From NCBI RefSeq assembly GCF_002028455.1, contig NZ_MWUM01000011.1, forward strand, positions 1 through 64,000: a stretch of 64,000 bases of DNA, in the 5' to 3' direction. This document shows positions 42,288-51,299 of this stretch, piece after piece (positions within the stretch are counted from its first letter, which is position 1; every line of letters starts with the position of its first letter). Below the pieces are notes generated by a model. It worked only from the letters and a program-made list of their open reading frames with translations. It did no database searches and was not told the origin of the DNA. A program made the position numbers and the translations under genes. Origin of the DNA: Zoogloea sp. LCSB751. GTDB lineage: Bacteria > Pseudomonadota > Gammaproteobacteria > Burkholderiales > Rhodocyclaceae.

Positions 42288-43316
42288 TCAGCGGATGACG
42301 AACGGTAGGTATTCGGGCATTTCGCCGCGCAGGCTGCGTGCCAGCAGGCGGGCCTGGACCAATGGGACGACGCCGAGTGGGATGGCTTGTTCGAGGAGCG
42401 GGTGGGTCAGTTCTTCCTGTTTGCGCTCCTGCCAGGCTACCACCACGGCTTTGCGGGCCTCGCCTTCGAGTAGAACCGCGCCGCCTTCCCGTTCGGTGAA
42501 GTCGTCGGCGCCGATCTGGCCACGGTTGATGAGGGTCAGCGCGACGCGGTCGGCGATGGCGCGGAATTCTTCCATCAGGTCGAGGGCCAGGGCGGCGCGC
42601 CCGGGGCGCAAGGCATGCAGGAAGCCCACCTGCGGGTCGAGACCGGCGGCCTCGACGGCCGAGCGGCAGTCGTTCATCAGCATGGAATACAGGAAGGACA
42701 GCAGCGCATTCATGCGGTCACGGGGTGGGCGCCGGCTGCGGCCATCCATCTGGAAGGCGGTGCGGGCCTCGGGGCGGACCACCAGGTTGAGCCCCGCAAA
42801 ATACTGGCGGGCCGCTTCGCCCTCGATGCCGCGCAGGGTGTCCAGGTCGGTGGCATTGGGGAGGGCGCGCAGGGCGGCGGCGAGATCGTCGGCTGCCCGG
42901 GTCAGGCTGGCGGCATCGCCTGGCTCTTTGGCTTCCCGGGCGCCGCGCTGCAGCACCTGGCGGGCATTCTTGATCTTGCCGGCCACGCAGCAGCGGGCGA
43001 TGGCGAGCGAGAAGCCCGCATCGCGGCAGCGTTCGTGCTGGGCCTGGCGCAGCAGCACGTTGCCGGAGACGGGGCCTTCCAGGCGTGCCTTGAAACGGCC
43101 GTTGCCGTCGAGCAGCACCAGCCCGATGCCGCTGTCGGCCAGCCGGTGCATCAAGGGTGTGGACAGTTTCACGTTGCCAAAGCACACCACGCTGCCCACG
43201 TGGTGCAGCGGCACGCGCAGGCGGGTGTCATGTTCCACCTCGATGCGCAGGGTGTCGTTCTCCAGATGCAGATAACTCTCTGGCAGGGTCACGTAGAGGG
43301 TGTTGAGCAGTTGCAT
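42288..43316 (-). CDS. cas1: CRISPR-associated integrase Cas1 (type I-C)
   Basis: Cas1 of 342 residues, which inserts prespacers at the leader-proximal repeat as a Cas1-Cas2 complex. The N-terminal beta domain opens [16 protein letters not shown]. The helical catalytic domain carries the conserved Glu in [13 protein letters not shown], the His in [18 protein letters not shown] and the downstream Asp/Glu of DLMEEFR. It starts four bases after the cas4 stop, so the adaptation genes are tightly coupled. Confidence 0.98.
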   Translation of the reverse strand: MQLLNTLYVTLPESYLHLENDTLRIEVEHDTRLRVPLHHVGSVVCFGNVKLSTPLMHRLADSGIGLVLLDGNGRFKARLEGPVSGNVLLRQAQHERCRDAGFSLAIARCCVAGKIKNARQVLQRGAREAKEPGDAASLTRAADDLAAALRALPNATDLDTLRGIEGEAARQYFAGLNLVVRPEARTAFQMDGRSRRPPRDRMNALLSFLYSMLMNDCRSAVEAAGLDPQVGFLHALRPGRAALALDLMEEFRAIADRVALTLINRGQIGADDFTEREGGAVLLEGEARKAVVVAWQERKQEELTHPLLEQAIPLGVVPLVQARLLARSLRGEMPEYLPFVIR

Positions 43317-43319
43317 GGG

Positions 43320-43955
43320 TCAGGCATCCGGGTCGAAGAGGGCTTGGTGGAGCCGGTCCAGGTCGGCGCCATGGGACAGCGCCGCCGGTTGGCACAGGTC
43401 GCGCAGGGAGCAGGCGTGACAGCGTTCGTCGTTGACGGGTGGCGGGGTTTGCCTGCTGGCCAGCATGGCGCGGATTTCTGCGGCAGCGGTCTCGACGGCG
43501 GTGCGTAGCGCCGGCGTGATCGGCACCACCCGGCGGCGCTTGGAGGTGGCGTAGAACAGCGCGCCTTCGGGCACCGCCCGGCCACTCATCTCCTCCAGAC
43601 ACAGGGCCTGGCCGGCCAGTTGCAGGTCGTCGCAGGCGGCGATGGCCGCCTTCTTGTTGCGCGAGCCGTGCTTGTATTCCACCGGGTAAGGCGTGCCGTC
43701 CGCCTGAAACTCCACCACGTCGGCCTTGCCGATCAGGCCGAGGCGGTCGCTGAACACCGGTAGCGCCCGCTCGGCCCGCAAGCCAGCGCGAACCTCCACG
43801 CCGGGCTGGTCGGCACGGGCATGGACGGCCTGCCCGCGCAGCGTGAACACGTTGTCCTCGAAGGCTTGCTCCAGGTGGATGAGCGCGCATTGGCGCGGGC
43901 AATAGGCCCAGTGCTGGAGGGCCGAAAGTGGAATCGGGTCGAGTGGTTCTGGCAT
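43320..43955 (-). CDS. cas4: CRISPR-associated exonuclease Cas4
   Basis: A 211-residue RecB-like iron-sulfur nuclease that trims prespacers and selects PAM orientation for Cas1-Cas2. The first Fe-S Cys is in YCPRQC (near residue 20) and the last three are in CHACSLRDLC near the C-terminus. The nuclease core has GKADVVEF and PVEYKHGSRNKK, with D, E and K. The ATG at 43955 is used, and an in-frame TTG seven codons upstream has no better signal. It is separated from cas7 by about 360 bases that hold a toxin-antitoxin remnant. Confidence 0.95.
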   Translation of the reverse strand: MPEPLDPIPLSALQHWAYCPRQCALIHLEQAFEDNVFTLRGQAVHARADQPGVEVRAGLRAERALPVFSDRLGLIGKADVVEFQADGTPYPVEYKHGSRNKKAAIAACDDLQLAGQALCLEEMSGRAVPEGALFYATSKRRRVVPITPALRTAVETAAAEIRAMLASRQTPPPVNDERCHACSLRDLCQPAALSHGADLDRLHQALFDPDA

Positions 43956-44008
43956 GAGGTGGCTGCTAAGATTCAAGTCGTTATCGATGTCTAGGCGTCA
44001 TCATCAGC

Positions 44009-44131
44009 ATGCCTTTGCAGGCCCTGGTTGCCGAAGCCCTGCAACTCCCGCCGGACGATCTGGATGCGCTTATCGTCAGCCTGCTTGCCCATCGTGATGC
44101 AGACCTCGGTGATACGCCTGAACAGTATTGA
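44009..44131 (+). pseudogene. Truncated antitoxin of the addiction-module (TIGR02574-like) family
   Basis: A 40-codon frame on the strand opposite to cas: MPLQALVAEALQLPPDD, then LDALIVSLLAHRDADLG, ending EQY. The pattern of a helical opening, L-P-x-D-D, and an amphipathic L-x-x-x-L-L helix is that of the short antitoxins paired with ParE/RelE toxins. These are normally 60-75 residues with a charged C-terminus that wraps the toxin. That part is missing. It runs directly into the toxin remnant, consistent with one deletion across the junction. Similarity is judged by eye. Confidence 0.65.
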
Positions 44132-44303
44132 GCTGATCCGCGCACATCCTGGTATTGGTACTCCGTTCGTTCGGCAGTCCCGGCGACTTCCCCTCGAAAC
44201 CTTTCCCGATTGGGTGGTGTATTGCGTCGAAGGAGACATCCTGCGAGTCCTAGCGATTGCCCATCAGCGCCGCCGCCCGGGGTATTGGGGGAGGCGGCGT
44301 TGA
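44121..44303 (+). pseudogene. 5'-truncated ParE/RelE-family toxin remnant
   Basis: About 60 codons equal to the C-terminal half of a ParE-type toxin: SIELIRAHPGIGTPF, then RRLPLETFPDWVVYCVEGD and VLAIAHQRRRPGYW. The order 'rahPxxG - R.lPl..FP..VvY.ve.d - vla.aHqRR.PGYW' is the family hallmark. The first 40 or so residues, including the antiparallel helices, are missing, and no start codon with a ribosome site precedes it. With the truncated antitoxin it forms a dead module between cas7 and cas4, antisense to the operon. Confidence 0.75.
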
Positions 44304-44312
44304 GGACTTGCC

Positions 44313-45272
44313 TTACCCGACCCGACGAATCAGCGTGACGCCAGTCGGCAGGTCGGTGTCGTTCACCGTGACCTTGTAGTTTTCGAAGTCGCGCGGAATT
44401 TCCGTTGTCGGCTTGGCTGAAACGCGCTTGAACAACTCATGGGCGGGGGCGTTGCCGAGTTCCGAGTCGTGCTTGAAAACGTACAGCCCGCGTGTCGCCA
44501 TTTCTCCGCGGGCGGCGGAGCGGTCGTGCTCGAACATGTTCTCAAGCGCCTGCCACAGCAATTCCAGGTCTTCCTCGCCGAAGCCGGTCTGCTTGGCCAG
44601 GAAGGAGGATACGAAGCCATGGGCCATATAAACGCCGTAGGGCACGGTGTGCTTGCGGCCCATGGTGCGGTTGTCGCCTTGCTGCTTCTCCGCCTCGGCT
44701 TCGGTTGCTACGGCCATGCGGGTGATGGAGTGCTCCAGGGCCACGATGGGTTCTACCGAGCGGGCGAAGGTGAGCTGGACCGGGCCGCGGACCTGGCCGC
44801 AGTTGATGCCCGTAGACATCACCGCCCCGAAAGTACGTACGTCGAAGAAGTTCTGGCACATCCATTTGCGGGCCTGATCAACGTCGTCGGCGCTGCCCTT
44901 GCGCTTTTCCTTGGCGGGTTTTTTCTTCTTGCCAGCTGGTTCGTCGGCTTCCAGCGTGAATTCCTCGTTCGCTTCCTCCGGTGCATCGAGTTTGAGCGCC
45001 GAGTACGCACGCTGGTGCTGGTTGTTGAGGATGGCTTTTTCACGGACGTAGATTTCGAAGCGTTTTTCGCCTGGCTGCGGATCGCGGCTGTCTTGCTCCT
45101 TCACGAGCCCTACGAAGTTGCGGACCTTGCGCTTGAGGGACACGTCGGTGACCAGTCCGTGGCCGGATTCGGCGTCGAGGCGCGGCAGGTTGCCGGCGTC
45201 TGGATCACCATTGGGGTTGCCGTCCTTCACATCGAAGAGCAGCACGAAGTCGTAGCGGTTGGCGAGAGTCAT
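44313..45272 (-). CDS. cas7: Type I-C Cascade backbone protein Cas7 (Csd2)
   Basis: A 319-residue RAMP protein, several copies of which coat the crRNA spacer in the I-C Cascade. Family marks are [19 protein letters not shown] at the start, [27 protein letters not shown] and [18 protein letters not shown] lysine-rich insertion at about residues 110-130 ([14 protein letters not shown]) looks like a loop expansion, possibly a nucleic-acid-contacting thumb. The start overlaps the cas8c stop by four bases. A toxin-antitoxin remnant follows before cas4. Confidence 0.97.
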   Translation of the reverse strand: MTLANRYDFVLLFDVKDGNPNGDPDAGNLPRLDAESGHGLVTDVSLKRKVRNFVGLVKEQDSRDPQPGEKRFEIYVREKAILNNQHQRAYSALKLDAPEEANEEFTLEADEPAGKKKKPAKEKRKGSADDVDQARKWMCQNFFDVRTFGAVMSTGINCGQVRGPVQLTFARSVEPIVALEHSITRMAVATEAEAEKQQGDNRTMGRKHTVPYGVYMAHGFVSSFLAKQTGFGEEDLELLWQALENMFEHDRSAARGEMATRGLYVFKHDSELGNAPAHELFKRVSAKPTTEIPRDFENYKVTVNDTDLPTGVTLIRRVG

Positions 45273-45646
45273 TGTTGTTTCTCCTCGGTGGATTCGGTCT
45301 TGTCGGATTTGGTGAAGAAGGCTTGGCGCTGGTGGTAGTAGCCGAGGGCGAAGCGGCCCTGGTCGGTGAGCGTCAGGTGGGCAGGAAAATCGGTGACCGC
45401 GGACAACACCTCGCCGAGCAGCTTTTCAAACGACACCGAACGGCCCTGGGAAAGCTTTTTGAGGTGGGCGTTTTTGAGGCGCAGCAGCGTGGTGAAGACG
45501 GCGACGGGCGTAGACGATGCGGCGCCGTAGTAGCGGTCGCGGATCGTCGCGTTGAGGCCCGGCGAGGCTTCTTCCTGGATCTTCTCCAGTACGGCGAACA
45601 GCCGGCCCAGGCGATAGGCCGCGCTGGTGTTGTCGAGGTCGAGCAT
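45269..45646 (-). CDS. cas11c: Internal small subunit Cas11c, translated from within cas8c
   Basis: Type I-C systems make their small subunit from an internal start in cas8c. Here an in-frame ATG at 45646 opens [21 protein letters not shown] perfect AAGGAG (minus strand, 45656-45661) sits nine bases upstream. The product would be 125 residues, all helical, ending with the Cas8c C-terminus. Such a consensus Shine-Dalgarno inside a coding region at the expected place is strong support. Cas11c lines the Cascade belly beside Cas7. Confidence 0.85.
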   Translation of the reverse strand: MLDLDNTSAAYRLGRLFAVLEKIQEEASPGLNATIRDRYYGAASSTPVAVFTTLLRLKNAHLKKLSQGRSVSFEKLLGEVLSAVTDFPAHLTLTDQGRFALGYYHQRQAFFTKSDKTESTEEKQQ

Positions 45647-47029
45647 GGGTTGGAACTCCTTTTCCTGCGGATTGCGGCGGATGGATCGGTTCAGGCAGGC
45701 CTTGATGGCAGCAGCGCGGTGGTAGTTCACCTCCCGCTCCGCACGACAGCGATTGACGGCGGCGTTGAGCCACAGGCTGGGGTAGGGGGTGTTGGGATCT
45801 GCAAGGATGGCGTCGACGATGGCTCCGCCCAGGTTGGGTGGAATGTTGTCGGCTTTACCCTGGGCCGCGCAGGCTGTGAGCAGGCGGAACAGGGACGGGT
45901 AGTCCGAGTCGTTCGGGCCGTGTGTGAGTTGCAGATCCTTGAAGTGTTGCAGAATGCGTGGCGCCAATTCGGCCAGTGTCATCGTGTGGAAGAAGCGCAC
46001 GCTGATGCGCGCCGCGTTGGGGGCGAGGCCCAGCACGAAGTAGCGGGCAGCGCCTTCGGCACCGTCGAAACGTCCGCTCTGCACCGAATCGAAAAGTGTC
46101 GTCACCGCTTTCACCCCGGCATCCGGGTTGTCGTGCTGGCCGAAGATGTCGGCGAACAAGGTGTCGTACTCGGAGACGGCTTCGCCTTGTTGCTCGACCC
46201 AGCAGACAGTGGAAGCATCGCCAACCTGGAAGCGGTTGCGCGAGCCTTTGCCGAGCAGGTGGTTCAGCGCGGTGGTGTAAGCGAAGGCGGCCGGTTTGCC
46301 GACGGGGGCGTTTTCGCCCTGGAGTTTTCGCTTGCCGTAGGACTCGAAGGCATCCAGGTTGAAGGACACGATGTTGGCGCCGGCTGTCTGCGCCCCCCAC
46401 ACTCCCTTGATCGCCGCGTGCAGGCGTTCGGTTTCGGCGGGGTGACCTGTGACGAGGCATAGGGCTCTGGGTGTGTCGTCCGCCGGATCGCCGGCAGCCA
46501 TCGCGGCGCTGGCCACGGCCGGGCGCTGGCAGACGAGTTGCGGCTCGCCGTGGAGCTGGAAGCTCATCAGGGCGTTGTTTTCCTTCGCGTCGGCAAAGCT
46601 TGGTTCCTGCGCCAGACGCTCCGGGTCGATCTTGTTGAGATAGGCCTGCACGGCCCGCAGTCCTGCATCGGCCTGGGCCGATTCCGGGAGTGCATTGATA
46701 CGGGCACAAAAAGCCGCATGCTGTTCGACGACCCGTTCCGGTTTGCCGCGGGTGTCAATGCCTGTGACGTACTCGACGTTGTCCCACAGCAGGTTGGCTG
46801 CAATGCCGCTTGCCCGTTTGATGCCCTGCGGAACGAGGTAGCGCCGGCCGACTCTCTTCTTGCCGTCCTGGCTGCGGGTGTCGCGCAGTTGCACCAGTTC
46901 GCCGTCGGCAGTGATTTCGAGAATGAAGGGGATCTCCTTCTCTTCCAGCCCATAAGCCGGCAGCCGTTCGGCTGGGTCGGCGGAGGCGCATTTGCGCTGG
47001 TAGTAGTCGTACAGGGCCTGAAGGATCAT
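45269..47029 (-). CDS. cas8c: Type I-C Cascade large subunit Cas8c (Csd1)
   Basis: A 586-residue large subunit, a normal length for Cas8c, which recognises the PAM and recruits Cas3. It opens [13 protein letters not shown] and contains the family-typical [33 protein letters not shown] and [17 protein letters not shown]. The start at 47029 overlaps the cas5c stop (ATGA). The frame upstream of that Met is not Cas8-like. The C-terminal 125 codons also carry an internal start for Cas11c. Confidence 0.97.
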   Translation of the reverse strand: MILQALYDYYQRKCASADPAERLPAYGLEEKEIPFILEITADGELVQLRDTRSQDGKKRVGRRYLVPQGIKRASGIAANLLWDNVEYVTGIDTRGKPERVVEQHAAFCARINALPESAQADAGLRAVQAYLNKIDPERLAQEPSFADAKENNALMSFQLHGEPQLVCQRPAVASAAMAAGDPADDTPRALCLVTGHPAETERLHAAIKGVWGAQTAGANIVSFNLDAFESYGKRKLQGENAPVGKPAAFAYTTALNHLLGKGSRNRFQVGDASTVCWVEQQGEAVSEYDTLFADIFGQHDNPDAGVKAVTTLFDSVQSGRFDGAEGAARYFVLGLAPNAARISVRFFHTMTLAELAPRILQHFKDLQLTHGPNDSDYPSLFRLLTACAAQGKADNIPPNLGGAIVDAILADPNTPYPSLWLNAAVNRCRAEREVNYHRAAAIKACLNRSIRRNPQEKEFQPMLDLDNTSAAYRLGRLFAVLEKIQEEASPGLNATIRDRYYGAASSTPVAVFTTLLRLKNAHLKKLSQGRSVSFEKLLGEVLSAVTDFPAHLTLTDQGRFALGYYHQRQAFFTKSDKTESTEEKQQ

Positions 47030-47685
47030 GACTTCACCTCTCCGGTTTCGAAGTCCGGCACGAGGATCACGCCGTTCTTCATCTCCGCACGGAAGAAGCG
47101 TGGCTGGGGGGCACACGGGTAGGTGAAGTCCAGGTCGTGGAGCATCCAGCCGAGATCCCGGGTCTCGTCGATGGCTGGGCGCTCGGCGGCTGAGGCGGCG
47201 ACTAACCGGAAATCGGCGGCGAACTCGCGACAGCCGAGGTAAGGCTGATTCACGCACTGGCCCTTGGTGGCACGGCGGGAGAACATCTCGGCGTATTTGA
47301 CGAGTGGATCGTTGGCCTTGGGCGAAAGGGCTAGCTCTGCGTGCAGGCGGTAGGCCGCGTCACGCAGGAAGAGGCCGGCGCGCTGCTGGCGTTCGTCTTC
47401 GATGTCGAGCCCGAGATAGCCGCTGCCGGCATTCATGGCCTGCTGCACGTTGCGGGTCGAGACGACGGCCCCGACCTCGTTGCGCCGCAGGTTGATCCAG
47501 CGGATCGGGTTCAACACTTCAATACGCGTGATCCGCCAGCGGATCTGCGGCTTCCACAGGATGGCTTCGAACACCGAACGCGCGGCCGATGGGGTGATGA
47601 CGTCGTAGGAGACGCGCTCGACCTTCATTTCCGGTCGTGTGAAGCAGGCGAATGGACCACTGACTTCGAGACAGAATGTGTTCAT
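47026..47685 (-). CDS. cas5c: Cas5c, crRNA-processing endoribonuclease of type I-C
   Basis: A 219-residue RAMP protein (Cas5d/Csd5). In type I-C there is no Cas6, and this protein cleaves the repeat RNA at the base of its hairpin and stays on the 5' handle. It opens CLEVSGPFACFTRPEMKVER with the SYDVITPSAARSVFEAILWKP signature and QPYLGCREF near residue 150. The repeat structure fits its known cleavage site. It lies 48 bases after cas3 and overlaps cas8c. Confidence 0.97.
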   Translation of the reverse strand: MNTFCLEVSGPFACFTRPEMKVERVSYDVITPSAARSVFEAILWKPQIRWRITRIEVLNPIRWINLRRNEVGAVVSTRNVQQAMNAGSGYLGLDIEDERQQRAGLFLRDAAYRLHAELALSPKANDPLVKYAEMFSRRATKGQCVNQPYLGCREFAADFRLVAASAAERPAIDETRDLGWMLHDLDFTYPCAPQPRFFRAEMKNGVILVPDFETGEVKS

Positions 47686-47733
47686 CGTTGGCTCGCTTTT
47701 GGGCTCCAGGTGAAATGTCGGGTGGGCAGCGGT

Positions 47734-50037
47734 TCAGCAGACGAGTCCGCTGGCGGAGAGGGGCTGGTCGTCGGCGCGTAGGCCGAGCTGGGGGTCGTAG
47801 AGCAGATCGTTTGCCTGTACGTACAGTCCCGGCATGACGAGGCTCAGGTCGCCCTGGGCCAGCAGGCTTTCGGCCTGCTGTTGCGGCAGGCTGACGGTGT
47901 AGCGTTGAAGGGCACGCATCAGCCAGCGTTCGGGACCGTCCTTTTTGAGGGCGCCGAGGAGTATGTCCACCTTTTCGTCCTTGCCGTCCGGGCCACGGTA
48001 GAGGACGACGACCGGTGCCTGGTTGTCGGGGATCAGCTCGAACTTGTCGGCGGCGCTGCGGAAGGCGACGGCGAGTGGGTCTTCGCGGGTCGGGGCGAGT
48101 TTGAGCAGGTCGACGATGCCGTGCTGGTCGAGATTGACCGTGGCGTAGAACTGGCGGAAGTAGGCTTCGAACAGTTTGCGGTCGAGGGGGTTTTCGACCT
48201 TTCCGTGGAGTACGCCGCGGCAGGCTTGAGCGCCTTGACTGAGCGAGCCTGCGGGTATTTTTCCGGGTGGCACGAAGACAAAAACTTTGCCCTGCTCGGG
48301 CAGGGCACCTTCCCGGTTGCAGCGCCCGGCGGCCTGGGCGATGGAGTCGAGCCCGGCCAGGGCGCGATATACCACCGGGAAGTCGAGATCGACGCCAGCT
48401 TCGACGAGCTGGGTGCTGACGACCCGCAGCGGTGCCGTGTCGTCGCCCTGCCGGCGGGCGCTGAGGCGGGCCTTGATGTGGTCGATGACGTCCTTGCGGT
48501 GGGCGCCGCACATCAGCGCCGAGAGATGCAGCGTGCCCTTGGGCATGCGTCGGTGGAGTTCGCGGGCGCCGCCGCGGGTGTTGACGATGGCGAGCACGCT
48601 GTCGTGGTCGGTGAGTTCGTCGGCCAGGGCCGGCCATTCGGTGGGGGCGTTGAAGTCGGTCGGCAGGCGAACGTCGACGCGCTTGAGGGCTGCGTAGAGG
48701 GCGTCGGGGTCGTCCATCAGTTCGGTGGCATCGTCGAGGCCGCGCAGGTTCATCGATGGGTCGAAGTAGTCGGTGGTGCTCAGGGCGGGCTGGGTGGCGG
48801 TGCATAGCACTACGGTGACGCCGTAGTGGCGGATCAGCAGGCGTAGCACGTCGAGGATGGGTTGCAGGAATTCGGGTGGCAGTTGCTGGGCTTCGTCGAG
48901 AATCAGCACGCTGCCGACGAGCCGGTGCAGCTTGCGGCAGCGGGACGTGCGGGCGGCGAAGAGAGATTCGAAGAGCTGGACGTTGGTGGTGACGACGAGC
49001 GGCGCATCCCAGTTTTCGCAGGCAAGGCGCGAGGCGCCGGTTTCGTCGGCGGGGTCGCTTTCGGCCTGGCTGTGATGTTCGACGACGCATTCGCGGCCCA
49101 AGGGGGCGAAGACGTCGCGGAAGACGTCGGCGGTTTGCTCGATGATGCTGGTGTAGGGAATGGCGTAGATGATGCGCCGCTTGTCATGGACGAGCGCGTG
49201 ATCCAGCGCAAAGCCCAGGCTGGCGAGGGTTTTGCCGCCGCCGGTGGGTACGGTGAGGGTGTACAGGCCCGGTGCGGTCTTGGCCTTGCTGCGACACTGG
49301 CGCAGGATGTCGGCGCGAATCCGGCGTACCGGCGTGTCGGCGGCGAAGCTGGCCATGTGGGTGTTGTAGGCGTTGTGCATCTCGGCGAGAGGCGGGAAGT
49401 CGCCGCGGGCATCGGCCTTGCCGGTATCCATGAAAGATTCTGTGTCGAGGAAGTCGGCATCGACGAGGGTCGAGAACAGCATGCGCAGCCATAGGGCGAA
49501 GGCGCCGGGTGTCAGGAGGCCGCCAGGTACAGCGTCTTTCAGCTCGAGGGCGGTGGTGTTTTCGAGAATGGCTGTCGGGGCGGCTGCGAGGGCGTCGGCG
49601 TATTCGCGGCGGGCATCGTCGGATGCGAGACGTCCTTTCAGTCCTCCGTGCCAGTCGGCCAGCCCGGCATGGTGGCCGGCGATCAGGTACGCCAGCACGG
49701 TGGCAGCCATTTCGCCACGGGGGCCGAGGCGGGATTTGAGGTGTTCAATGGCATGCAGGGCGCCGGCGGCCGAGTGGGTCTTGTCCTTCGACGGAACGCG
49801 GCCTTCGATGTGGGCATCGGCGCAGTCGCGGATATAGCGCTGAAAGCCGGGGCGATATTTGCCGAGGTCGTGCCACAGGCCGGCGAGGCTGGCCCAGTCG
49901 GCGGCGCCGAAGGGCATGGCGCTGGCCGCAGCCTTTTCGCTGACGCACCGCATGTGTTCCGCAAGCGCATGCGCTCGGGGGCTGCCGTCGCTGCTTTCCG
50001 CTGTGTGGGCGAGGAAAATGTCGTCCGGGAATTTCAT
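47734..50037 (-). CDS. cas3: CRISPR-associated helicase/nuclease Cas3 (HD-DEXD)
   Basis: A 767-residue effector that degrades target DNA after Cascade binding. The N-terminal HD nuclease shows the His-Asp pair LWHDLGKYRPGFQRY (about residue 55) and later AYLIAGHHAGLADWH. The SF2 helicase follows: Walker A VPTGGGKTLASLGFA (about residue 265), motif II LILDEAQQLP (DEAQ, about residue 379), VSTQLVEAGVDLDFPVV and motif VI AQAAGRCNREG (about residue 572). The ATG at 50037 follows GGAGCC. It is the first effector gene of the operon, 64 bases after the WYL regulator. Confidence 0.97.
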   Translation of the reverse strand: MKFPDDIFLAHTAESSDGSPRAHALAEHMRCVSEKAAASAMPFGAADWASLAGLWHDLGKYRPGFQRYIRDCADAHIEGRVPSKDKTHSAAGALHAIEHLKSRLGPRGEMAATVLAYLIAGHHAGLADWHGGLKGRLASDDARREYADALAAAPTAILENTTALELKDAVPGGLLTPGAFALWLRMLFSTLVDADFLDTESFMDTGKADARGDFPPLAEMHNAYNTHMASFAADTPVRRIRADILRQCRSKAKTAPGLYTLTVPTGGGKTLASLGFALDHALVHDKRRIIYAIPYTSIIEQTADVFRDVFAPLGRECVVEHHSQAESDPADETGASRLACENWDAPLVVTTNVQLFESLFAARTSRCRKLHRLVGSVLILDEAQQLPPEFLQPILDVLRLLIRHYGVTVVLCTATQPALSTTDYFDPSMNLRGLDDATELMDDPDALYAALKRVDVRLPTDFNAPTEWPALADELTDHDSVLAIVNTRGGARELHRRMPKGTLHLSALMCGAHRKDVIDHIKARLSARRQGDDTAPLRVVSTQLVEAGVDLDFPVVYRALAGLDSIAQAAGRCNREGALPEQGKVFVFVPPGKIPAGSLSQGAQACRGVLHGKVENPLDRKLFEAYFRQFYATVNLDQHGIVDLLKLAPTREDPLAVAFRSAADKFELIPDNQAPVVVLYRGPDGKDEKVDILLGALKKDGPERWLMRALQRYTVSLPQQQAESLLAQGDLSLVMPGLYVQANDLLYDPQLGLRADDQPLSASGLVC

Positions 50038-50100
50038 GTGTCTTGGCTCCTGCGGTTCATGCCGGCCATTCTCTTATTCCCCATGCTCAAAACCTGATCA

Positions 50101-51099
50101 TCACGAATTGTTCCTCCCCGCTATTTCATGCTCCCGTCGGACGGCCTCGCGCAAAGCCGCAGGTTCGAGCACTTCCACGTGGCGGCCGTGGCGCAGGATG
50201 TCCATCAGCAGTTCAGGTTCCTGGCTGTAAGGGACGCGCAGTTCGTAGCCGTCGTCGTCGAGGAGGCGCCCTTGCTGGTCGGGGTGCCATTTCTCGGTGG
50301 CGACCCAGCGGCTGCGTTCGGCGCTGAAGCGCAGCACCGCCCATTCCACGTCGGCGCCGGCGAAGATGCCGTAGCCGCTGCCGAGTACCCGGTCGAGGGT
50401 GGCGTCGTCGATGTCGCGCGCCGGCTGGTCGAGAATTTCAGCCCGCTGGATGGCGTCCACCGCGAAGCTGCGCAGTTCGCCGCGGAGGTGGCACCAGGCA
50501 TCCAGGTACCAGTTGTCCCGGTAGTGGATGAGGCGCTGGGGCGAGGTTTCCCGGCGGGTGAGCTGGTCTGTGCCACGGGCGTGGTATTCGATGACCAGGC
50601 GCCGGCGGCGCAGGGTGGCGGAGGCCACGGCCTGGAAGTGTTCGAGGCGGAAGCTGCGGGCGCCGACGGTCTGGATGCGGATGCGCCGGGTCACTTCGGC
50701 GGCGGAATCGTCGGCGCTGCCGAGGATGTGGCCGAGGCGGGTTTGCAACGGGCGGATATGCGGGCCGAGCAGGCCGCCGGTGTCCAGGTTGGCCAGCAGG
50801 TATTGCATGGTGAGGAGGGCGTGGATTTCCTCGGCGGTGAACCACAGGCCGGGGAGTTCGAACTGGGGGCCGAGCTGGTGGCGGTCGTGGGTCAGGCGGT
50901 AACCGCCTTGTTCGCGGTCGAATTCGACCGGTGCGCCGAGCACGTCGCGCAGGTCTCGTATGTAGCGGGTCAGCGTGGCGCGGGATATGCCCAGCTCGTA
51001 TTGCAGGTCATTGGCCGGGATGGCCCGACGATGGCTGAGCAGACGTAGCAGTTGGTGTAGCCGGTCGGTTGGAATCACTTGAGTGCTCGCATTGGGCAT
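50101..51099 (-). CDS. WYL-domain transcriptional regulator of the cas operon (putative)
   Basis: A 332-residue regulator with an N-terminal helix-turn-helix (IPANDLQYELGISRATLTRYIRDL, about residues 25-48) and a C-terminal WYL domain. The WYL core includes LIHYRDNWYLDAWCHLRGELRSF, and a WCX-like end follows. WYL proteins bind nucleic acids or nucleotides and often control CRISPR and other defence genes. It is on the cas strand, 64 bases upstream of cas3, so it is probably co-transcribed with or autoregulates the operon. The Met at 51099 is chosen, because upstream codons lack homology. Whether it represses or activates is unknown. Confidence 0.88.
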   Translation of the reverse strand: MPNASTQVIPTDRLHQLLRLLSHRRAIPANDLQYELGISRATLTRYIRDLRDVLGAPVEFDREQGGYRLTHDRHQLGPQFELPGLWFTAEEIHALLTMQYLLANLDTGGLLGPHIRPLQTRLGHILGSADDSAAEVTRRIRIQTVGARSFRLEHFQAVASATLRRRRLVIEYHARGTDQLTRRETSPQRLIHYRDNWYLDAWCHLRGELRSFAVDAIQRAEILDQPARDIDDATLDRVLGSGYGIFAGADVEWAVLRFSAERSRWVATEKWHPDQQGRLLDDDGYELRVPYSQEPELLMDILRHGRHVEVLEPAALREAVRREHEIAGRNNS

Positions 51100-51299
51100 A
51101 TGTTGAACGCCTGTTCGATCATAGCCATGCACATGCTGGCGGCGTGTGATGCGGGACGCTCGGTTGCAGTGCAGTGGTTGGCAAACCGGGCGGTGGCGTG
51201 CTTCTTGATTCCGCATCCCCGCACCGCTGCGCTAGCATCCTTGCTTGACGGGGGGATTCACCCCGCATGCGACCCACAACACAAAAGAGGAGAGCGGTA

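Noticed and set aside
41868..42298. Plus-strand frames over the leader and cas2.
   Set aside because: They are antisense to cas2 or lie in the leader and show no protein-like pattern.
43991..44239. An 82-residue minus-strand frame between cas7 and cas4 as an extra cas gene.
   Set aside because: It is antisense to the toxin-antitoxin remnant, has no recognisable domain, and has composition of a shadow frame.
51100..51130. Short dyad GAAC-GCCT-GTTC upstream of the WYL gene as its operator.
   Set aside because: Arms of only four bases are too short to separate from chance in this DNA.
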